Shown here one piece after another: positions 63,701 through 64,000 of a DNA stretch of 64,000 bases. The stretch spans positions 84,914,620 through 84,978,619 of the forward strand of contig CM039463.1 of the NCBI GenBank assembly GCA_022414725.1, written 5' to 3'. The stretch comes from Microglena sp. YARC (lineage: Eukaryota > Chlorophyta > Chlorophyceae > Chlamydomonadales > Chlamydomonadaceae). Each line of letters begins with the position of its first letter. Position 1 is the stretch's first letter. Both the position numbers and the translations under genes were made by a program. The notes beneath the pieces were generated by a model. That model did no database searches. It was not told where the DNA came from and saw only the letters and a program-made list of their open reading frames with translations.

Positions 63701-63808
63701 ATGCTTGCGCAAGCATGTTGGAATAAATCGCCCAACGCCCGGCCCACCTTCGTGGACTGCGTCCTCTTGCTCAACAAGATGCTTCATCAAATACCCCCTG
63801 GATCGTAA
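40559..63808 (+). CDS. Protein kinase of the tyrosine-kinase-like (TKL) group, 12 exons, 5' end not in view
   Basis: Exons at 40559-40726, 43687-43800, 44860-45009, 46544-46807, 47882-48079, 50141-50347, 53207-53291 (or from 53198), 55975-55996, 57979-58044, 59587-59680, 62662-62766 and 63644-63808 join in one frame. The product transfers phosphate to Ser/Thr or Tyr. The glycine loop is LDEGGFAKVF (first Gly replaced by Asp). Then come the VAIK Lys in VVGIKVV, the helix-C Glu in AHEIAIL, hinge LEYCDLGNL, catalytic IVHCDVKPQN (HRD changed to HCD, Asp kept), DFG in VSDFGLSR, GTVPYLAPE, DVYAFGIMMWE and the TKL/TK-type CWNKSPNARPTF. About 190 residues before the kinase domain match nothing I recognise. 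All boundaries are GT-AG. No membrane segment is visible in this part. The upstream part may lie at or before the gap. Confidence 0.88.
40727..40928. other. Intron start with (CCACCC)n tract
   Basis: 40748-40860 is a C/A-rich simple repeat of the CCCACCCCCACC type; the rest is short unique sequence. Confidence 0.7.
40929..41082 (-). mobile_element. CATATG-rich MITE, copy 2
   Basis: Starts GAACGGCAATCTGATATCATATG and ends GATATGCCGGTCCC as inverted ends. The internal GATGCCGGCAGTCTGACTAGGCT is shared in the opposite orientation with copies at 51021 and 61963. Confidence 0.7.
41083..41402. repeat. ATACATATAT stretch followed by (CCCACT)n
   Basis: 41160-41400 is an imperfect C/A/T-rich array of ACTCCCACCCCC type. 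Confidence 0.85.
41403..41690 (+). repeat. Four upstream copies of acceptor plus start of the 43687 exon
   Basis: Units of about 83 bp. Each contains CCGATGCCCTGTCCAG, then ATCATCATTCCCGATGTGCTGAAG with small variants, exactly the acceptor and first 24 bases of the exon at 43687. Downstream of that point each copy diverges into ATTGTCCGTACTGCATA. They are pseudo-acceptors within the intron. Confidence 0.85.
41691..43660. repeat. About 30-bp minisatellite, 2 kb
   Basis: Units of ACTCACACCATATACTCA, then ACTCACACCCCACA or ACTCACAGCCCACA. Fills the rest of the intron upstream of the 43687 exon. Confidence 0.92.
43687..43800 (+). CDS. Kinase gene exon b (38 codons)
   Basis: Acceptor CCCTGTCTAG, donor CTCAGG|GTAAGG. 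Reads IIIPDVLKLVNQSGRV, then HDIFNNRLFKPPTSVLVF. Phase 0. Copies of its first 24 bases lie upstream; copies of its last 24 bases lie downstream. Confidence 0.8.
43801..44700 (+). repeat. About nine downstream copies of exon b end plus donor
   Basis: Units of about 100 bp start with AGTGCTGGTCTTCCCTCTCAGG|GTAAGATGCC, the end of exon b and its 5' splice site. Each continues with TTTTTGGTACTTCGTGGTCGAGTGGAG and a variable G-rich tract. All keep a GTAAG donor except the later variants. Confidence 0.9.
44701..44859. other. Intron end
   Basis: CCCACCCACACA simple sequence and the acceptor TGTTTTCAG. Confidence 0.8.
44860..45009 (+). CDS. Kinase gene exon c (50 codons)
   Basis: Acceptor TTTTCAG, donor TATGCG|GTAAGT, phase 0. 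Reads VKQDVYGAIYCLSSV, DFSDIAGRLCEM and LLKILKNQLSDQYA, a helical segment of unknown family. Confidence 0.8.
45010..45259 (+). repeat. Partial downstream copies of exon c end plus donor
   Basis: 45090-45165 repeats GAGATGACTGACATGACC through CTTGAAAATCCTT and a decayed donor (CGGCAAGT). A shorter trace, GAGATGACTGGC, lies at 45256. The AT-rich sequence after the donor is duplicated too. Confidence 0.8.
45260..46535. repeat. CCTAT/CCTAG pentanucleotide satellite, about 1.3 kb
   Basis: Alternating blocks of TATCC and TAGCC with minor CAATC and TTTCC variants. A higher-order pattern appears where CCTTTATTTTCCC recurs at 46110, 46175 and 46422. Intronic; ends at the 46544 acceptor. Confidence 0.95.
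46544..46807 (+). CDS. Kinase gene exon d (88 codons)
   Basis: Acceptor TTCCTGACAG, donor GGCTCG|GTGAGT, phase 0. Reads AAKQAAMVTPKVSSV, SGLYSSVGASLNLSN and FTGALVSGLTEKLNSKR, a Ser-rich, likely flexible linker ahead of the kinase domain. Confidence 0.8.
46814..47026 (+). mobile_element. tRNA-derived SINE inserted at a 5' splice site
   Basis: 213 bp flanked by a perfect 14-bp duplication TTGGCTCGGTGAGT (46800-46813 and 47027-47040). The head carries a polymerase III A box TGGTCTAGTGG (46836-46846) and B box GGTTTGATTCC (46880-46890), with a GGGGG/CCCCC T-arm stem. The tail ends TTATTA. The head does not fold into a full tRNA (acceptor unpaired), as expected for a SINE. The 14-bp duplication is typical of LINE-type insertion. 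The duplicated target includes the last six bases of exon d and the GTGAGT donor. Confidence 0.85.
47041..47180. repeat. GGGTGGATGGGTGCGTGGTT minisatellite
   Basis: About six imperfect units of 20-28 bp. Intronic. Confidence 0.9.
47181..47394. other. AT-rich intron sequence
   Basis: No structure beyond ATATATAT runs near 47300-47380. Confidence 0.6.
47395..47880 (+). repeat. Seven upstream copies of acceptor plus start of exon e
   Basis: Units of about 68 bp: CCTTCTGACACTTTAG, GTGTCCCTGGTC, TGACCTCAGATAAAGCAC, GATCGACCCTGAACCCTA. The TTTAG|GTGTCCCTGGTC part mirrors the true acceptor TGTAG and exon e start GTGTCCCTAGTC. Confidence 0.88.
47882..48079 (+). CDS. Kinase gene exon e: ATP-binding lobe (66 codons)
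   Basis: Starts VSLVQDLQIHHLLDEGG, with glycine loop EGGFAKVF, RGLYRGLVVGIKVV (Lys of VAIK) and the helix C Glu in MNAHEIAIL. It ends SHPNVIQ before the GTGAGC donor. The first glycine of the usual GxGxF is Asp. Confidence 0.92.
48080..48569. other. Intron sequence with (TTATA)n
   Basis: 48361-48440 is a TATATTATATT repeat; a short AATATTAGT repeated word lies near 48258-48320. Confidence 0.7.
48570..48800 (-). repeat. Dispersed GC-hairpin repeat, copy 3
   Basis: GCGTCGCAAGCGACGC palindrome, GTTGGCGGAGTG, GGTGGC, GGCTGACGTGTC, CGGTCGGTCCGTCGG, GACAAATGGGG, then the GGGGGCTTCCGCCCCCC hairpin end. Opposite orientation to copies 1 and 5. Confidence 0.85.
48801..49343. other. Intron sequence
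   Basis: Short TTCTAAATTC repeats near 49150-49185. No gene recognised. Confidence 0.5.
49352..49535 (-). mobile_element. hAT-like MITE, copy B, with perfect 8-bp TSD
   Basis: 184 bp, CAGGGTACTACATTTTGTC to GCTTTGTAGTACCCTG, flanked by GATGAAAC on both sides (49344-49351 and 49536-49543). Interior GGTCAGCGCTT, AAAGCGC and GTGCGCTG words are shared with copies A, C and E and with the 1.5-kb element in the integrase. Confidence 0.92.
49566..50140 (+). repeat. Three upstream pseudo-copies of exon f start with acceptors
   Basis: At about 49627, 49792 and 49939, a TTCCTCAG or CCCCAG acceptor is followed by GCGTATGTCTGCATGACAG, then GTGCAAGACCTCATCAGCA, the first roughly 60 bases of exon f with substitutions. 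Each copy then runs into CACACCACACAC and CCACCCCAACCC sequence. Unit length about 150-165 bp. Confidence 0.9.
50141..50347 (+). CDS. Kinase gene exon f: hinge region (69 codons)
   Basis: Acceptor TGTTCCCCAG, donor GATCAG|GTAAGG. Reads AYVCMTDVPVQDLI, STQVLNSPAYKYLKAN, KICHIEVLEYCDLGNLASAV. The LEYCDLGNL hinge is typical of TKL/TK kinases. Confidence 0.9.
50348..50905 (+). repeat. Four downstream copies of exon f 3' half plus donor
   Basis: Copies of AAAATCTGCCATATCGAGG through CAG|GTAAGG begin at about 50385, 50511, 50662 and 50813. Spacings are 126, 126, 151 and 151 bp. The first two intervals are multiples of three and the read-through stays open. The later copies carry more changes. Confidence 0.92.
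51021..51186 (+). mobile_element. CATATG-rich MITE, copy 3
   Basis: From GGGACCAGAATATCATATG to ATATCACATTGCTGTTCCCC. Internal AACTTTAGCCTAGTCAGAC is shared with the copy at 61963. It directly abuts hAT-like MITE C. Confidence 0.75.
51190..51389 (+). mobile_element. hAT-like MITE, copy C
   Basis: CAGGGTACTACTAAGCTCGC to AATGTAGTAACCTACCCTG. Same interior words as A. The right end carries an extra ACCT, and no 8-bp duplication is visible. Confidence 0.8.
51390..51904. other. Intron sequence with acceptor-like repeats and poly-T
   Basis: CCTGCTGTCCCCTGCTCTGTAAAATC units recur between 51425 and 51640. Near 51540-51580 lies GCTCTATAGGCTTCCCTGTCGAAATC, like the sequence just upstream of exon g. 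Poly-T lies at 51886-51911. Confidence 0.7.
51905..53190 (+). repeat. Upstream copies of the exon g acceptor region
   Basis: A decayed near-copy of the acceptor and exon g start is at about 51948-52015 (CTACAGAGGCTTTGCATGTC, then CATCTCATCATCACACT). It is followed by CCACTGACCCACTGA arrays and about 15 units of TGCTATTTAGGCTTCCCC, ATAAAACCCTGCTGTCATCC, the same TAGGCTTCCCCGTCGAAATC that precedes exon g. Confidence 0.88.
53207..53291 (+). CDS. Kinase gene exon g: helix E to HCD
   Basis: Reads VHMGHLIITLIEIGSALAEM, HKMGIVHC, with the first base of the catalytic Asp codon, and ends GCG|GTGAGT in phase 1. The acceptor is CTTTGCAG at 53206; an alternative CTACAGAG at 53197 would add Ala-Leu-Gln in the same frame. 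The normal HRD Arg is Cys. Confidence 0.85.
53292..54416. other. Intron sequence
   Basis: No clear element. Overlapping open frames of about 98 (plus, 53888-54184) and 138 codons (minus, 53881-54297) have no recognisable motif. An inserted fragment is possible because base composition is more GC-rich here than in the rest of the intron. Confidence 0.4.
54417..54735. repeat. (GATA)n microsatellite and ATGCAGGATGTA repeats
   Basis: GATA/ATAG arrays at 54417-54482 and 54690-54732 flank three imperfect units of GCAGGATGTATATGTATAT and TTTACTTTCCCCCCGATATATA. A poly-G tract is near 54590-54609. Confidence 0.9.
54838..54922 (-). mobile_element. hAT-like MITE, copy E, truncated
   Basis: Only the half with GTTGAAAAACTGTGCGAAACG to TTAGTAGTACCCTG remains, matching the right half of copy B. 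The other end is missing. Confidence 0.75.
54923..55309. other. Intron sequence
   Basis: Contains repeated CTTATTCCG words (about 55066, 55106, 55186, 55220), a diverged tandem duplication. Nothing coding. Confidence 0.5.
55310..55490 (+). repeat. Dispersed GC-hairpin repeat, copy 4 (diverged)
   Basis: GGGGAGCCCCCAGAGTCACCC, TTGTCCGTTTGTC, CGGTGCCACCTGTCGCTTC and ACTCTCC match copies 1 and 5. One hairpin arm is largely lost. Confidence 0.7.
55625..55974 (+). repeat. Four upstream copies of acceptor plus micro-exon h
   Basis: Units of about 73 bp: TGCTCACTCTTTTCTGCTCACAG|ATGTGAAGCCTCAAAAC. Copies at about 55692, 55765, 55839 and 55913 keep the acceptor and most of the micro-exon but lose its GTACT|GTGAGT end. 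Confidence 0.92.
55975..55996 (+). CDS. Kinase gene micro-exon h (22 bp): catalytic Asp and DVKPQN
   Basis: Acceptor CTGCCCACAG, donor GTACT|GTGAGT. With the G from exon g it completes the catalytic Asp codon and encodes DVKPQNV plus two bases of Leu (the HRDxKPxN loop with its Mg-binding Asn). It enters in phase 1 and leaves in phase 2, and both neighbours fit. Confidence 0.85.
55997..56940 (+). repeat. Five to six downstream copies of micro-exon h plus donor
   Basis: Units of about 140 bp with GGATCGGATGTGAAG, AAAACGTGCTGTGAGTATTTC, AAGAGTCCAGGAGAGAG, GTGTTCAAATATTGAGGTC, TTTTGCAATATCTAACTGGG. They begin near 56115, 56257, 56416, 56570, 56717 and 56857. Exon-derived bases decay along the array, while GTGAGTATTTCAAGAG persists. 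Confidence 0.9.
56941..57060. other. Short intron stretch
   Basis: Nothing recognised. Confidence 0.5.
57061..57960. repeat. About 55-bp minisatellite CTAGCCTACATCATCAG
   Basis: About 16 imperfect units of TTCTAGCACCACTTTTCTAGC, ACTCTTTTTCTAGCC, TACATCATCAG and a CTTCGTTCCGCGCACTATTT variant. Confidence 0.92.
57979..58044 (+). CDS. Kinase gene exon i: DFG motif
   Basis: Acceptor TGCTGCTGTAG, donor GAGCAG|GTGTGA. Enters in phase 2, completing Leu, then LKSSNTDPRGFITKVSDFGLSR in outline (the DFG Asp binds Mg). Leaves in phase 2. Confidence 0.9.
58045..58320 (+). repeat. Downstream copies of exon i end plus donor
   Basis: Five units of about 59 bp: TTGTGCTCGGATTTCGTGTTAGGCAG|GTGTGATTGG, TTTGGTTTAGATTAG. 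The CGGATTTCGTGTTAGGCAG part mirrors the exon i end CGGACTTCGGGTTGAGCAG. Confidence 0.9.
58360..58740. repeat. GCATGGTTTATCAGCCTCC and ACCATGCCACATTACTG repeats
   Basis: About six units of 20-22 bp at 58360-58505, then five units of 24-30 bp at 58546-58690. Intronic. Confidence 0.85.
58745..59560. repeat. (GAT)n trinucleotide array with GGTAGT interruptions
   Basis: About 800 bp of GATGATGAT with GGTGGTAGTGGTAGT blocks. All six frames stay open, giving Asp, Met, Ile, Ser or Thr runs; none is a gene. Confidence 0.95.
59587..59680 (+). CDS. Kinase gene exon j: activation loop and APE motif
   Basis: Acceptor TTGCATGCAG, donor AAAAAG|GTGGAC. Enters in phase 2 completing Arg, then VEDDERTTYFPFNSCGTV, PYLAPEALIHKKK. 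The Thr-Thr-Tyr is a plausible activation-loop phosphorylation site. The Glu of APE is present. Confidence 0.92.
59681..60056 (+). repeat. Downstream copies of exon j end plus donor; last copy fused to exon k start
   Basis: GCCTCGAGGCGCTCAAACACAAC, AAAAAG|GTGAACATATGAAAACG, with units of about 115 bp beginning near 59769, 59889 and 60003. In the last, CACACACAAAAATAG is followed directly by GTGAACAGCAGTGTGGACGTC, which is the start of exon k, with no intron between. Confidence 0.9.
60057..60232. repeat. Dispersed CCAAATAGGCTGA repeat, copy 1
   Basis: About 165 bp with GCCAAATAGGCTGAACAG, CTTGCCCAACCATA, GGAAGGGCT and AAACGACGGG, matching 60968-61135. Confidence 0.65.
60248..60300 (+). repeat. 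Decayed copy of exon k start
   Basis: GTGAAGAGCATTGCGGTC, then TGTGCATTTGGCAATATGATG parallels GTGAACAGCAGTGTAGAC, then TACGCGTTTGGCATCATGATG of exon k, again after an AAAAG junction. Confidence 0.75.
60311..60506 (+). mobile_element. hAT-like MITE, copy A
   Basis: 196 bp from CAGGGTACTACAAAGCGC to AAAATGTGGTACCCTG. It is flanked by a perfect 13-bp repeat ATGCACAGCACTG (60298-60310 and 60507-60519), longer than the 8 bp seen for two sister copies. Confidence 0.88.
60600..61962. repeat. About 103-bp minisatellite GGGAAGGGAGCTGCCTAGAAG
   Basis: About eleven units with AGGGACAGGGAAGGGAGC, TGCCTAGAAGCTGC, ATAGCCCAAAACAGAAGC, CTCACAGGACTACGTCC and CAACAAGACTCATAAC. They are interrupted at 60958-61190 by a second copy of the CCAAATAGGCTGA repeat. 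Confidence 0.92.
60968..61135. repeat. Dispersed CCAAATAGGCTGA repeat, copy 2
   Basis: Matches 60057-60232 (ACCAAATAGGCTGAAGGG, CTTGCCCAACCGTATAGG, AAACGACAGGG). It lies inside the 103-bp array, so it probably inserted there or was part of an early unit. Confidence 0.65.
61963..62160 (+). mobile_element. CATATG-rich MITE, copy 4
   Basis: GGGACGGGCATATCATATGATG to AATATCATATTGCCGTTCCC: inverted ends with ATATCATATGATAT words and the internal AACTTTAGCCTAGTCAGAG. Confidence 0.78.
62161..62661 (+). repeat. Intron end with repeats of the region before exon k
   Basis: AACGCACTGATTGACGCGGC / AATGCACTGATTGTCGTGG units recur at about 62346, 62468, 62560 and 62640. The last carries the true acceptor GTGGTTCAG. 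GATCTATGTC is repeated near 62228-62290. An aborted GTGAACGGGC lies at 62380. Confidence 0.75.
62662..62766 (+). CDS. Kinase gene exon k: helix F region (35 codons)
   Basis: Acceptor TGGTTCAG, donor GAATCG|GTAAGC, phase 0. Reads VNSSVDVYAFGIMMWELY, TNQRPYGDMDQEQMVES; the DVYxFGxxxWE is the conserved kinase subdomain IX. Confidence 0.92.
62767..63239. repeat. Intron with CTTGCTGTATTGCTTGCCTT repeat
   Basis: Five to six units of 20 bp at 62783-62880, then CCCCACATCACTC duplicates near 62883-62945. The rest is unique. Confidence 0.8.
63240..63643 (+). repeat. Three upstream copies of acceptor plus start of the last exon
   Basis: Units of about 122 bp: AAGACCATGTTTCCCATGC, TCCCATGCAG|GTTGTCAAAAG, AAACCTGAGTCCTGAG, then TTTCACCCGACACGCCTGAGC. 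They hold the first roughly 60 bases of the last exon at about 63281, 63403 and 63525, before the true one at 63644. A TTGCTGTATTGCTTGCTTG link connects the units. Confidence 0.93.
63644..63808 (+). CDS. Kinase gene last exon (54 codons and stop)
   Basis: Acceptor CCCATGCAG. Reads VVKRNLRPDFSPDTPEHF, MLAQACWNKSPNARPTFVDC, VLLLNKML and ends PPGS then TAA. The CW...P..RP.F motif closes the kinase domain in TKL and TK kinases; the protein ends soon after it. Confidence 0.94.
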   Translation, partial: VVKRNLRPDFSPDTPEHFSMLAQACWNKSPNARPTFVDCVLLLNKMLHQIPPGS

Positions 63809-63849
63809 TCTACCCCAGGACATGTTCAGGGTAAGCTTAGGGCTTAGGG

Positions 63850-64000
63850 CTCTGTTCTTGGTGTTTTGGGCGGAGCCCCCCCTTCTGGGGGGCGGGAGCC
63901 CCCAGTGTTATCCATTTGTCCGTCCGACCGACCATCCATCCATCCATCTGACCGTGATGAAGCCCGACACGTCAGCCAACGGCGTAACTAACTCGCTTCC
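63850..64000 (+). repeat. Dispersed GC-hairpin repeat, copy 5 (cut by the window edge)
   Basis: TTTTGGGCGGAGCCCCCC, GGGGGGCGGGAGCCCCC, CCATTTGTCCGTCCGACC and ACACGTCAGCCAACGGCG: closely matches copy 1. Confidence 0.85.

Overview
This is a eukaryotic nuclear window. It has GT-AG spliceosomal introns, very low coding density, dozens of micro- and minisatellites, two LTR retrotransposons with target-site duplications, several small inverted-repeat DNA transposons and a tRNA-derived SINE. The mix (roughly balanced base composition, a chromodomain-carrying Ty3 element, a tyrosine-kinase-like kinase, a large LRR protein) would suit a unicellular alga or a similar protist, but nothing in the window fixes the species. 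A run of exactly 1000 N at 38454-39453 is an assembly gap.

Layout. Positions 1-1371 hold a minus-strand exon of a leucine-rich-repeat protein with an in-frame 36-bp tandem repeat. Positions 1381-7428 are mostly satellites and unrecognised sequence. A 4.7-kb minus-strand LTR element (7434-12156; LTRs about 248 bp; TSD TGTTT) carries gag-like reading frames with several CCHC knuckles and a decayed copia-like protease, but no reverse transcriptase or integrase. A 13.1-kb minus-strand Ty3/gypsy chromovirus (12570-25701; TSD TGGAC) follows. It sits inside what looks like a host coding exon (12294-12569 continuing at 25707-25750, then 26034-26617). The chromovirus is itself interrupted in its integrase gene by a 1.5-kb hAT-like element with TSD CATGGTAC. 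Its pol is broken by several frameshifts and its gag by one in-frame TGA.

Positions 26618-37300 are accessory: TIR-bearing elements, a 27-bp minisatellite, several dispersed repeat families and simple repeats, with no convincing gene.

Positions 40559-63808 hold the clearest host gene, a plus-strand protein kinase. Twelve recognisable exons join in frame to give the VAIK lysine, an HCD catalytic loop, DFG, APE and the terminal C-W...R-P motif, ending at a TAA at 63808. The introns are unusual. In almost every one the expansion is made of tandem copies of the exon-intron junction itself: either copies of exon end plus donor downstream of an exon, or copies of acceptor plus exon start upstream of one, often next to a different satellite or transposon. 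One intron (59681-62661) keeps a short piece in which the flanking exons are still fused without an intron. Another has a SINE whose target-site duplication copied the 5' splice site. This fits intron birth and growth by tandem duplication across AG|GT junctions, and it is the most interesting thing in the window.
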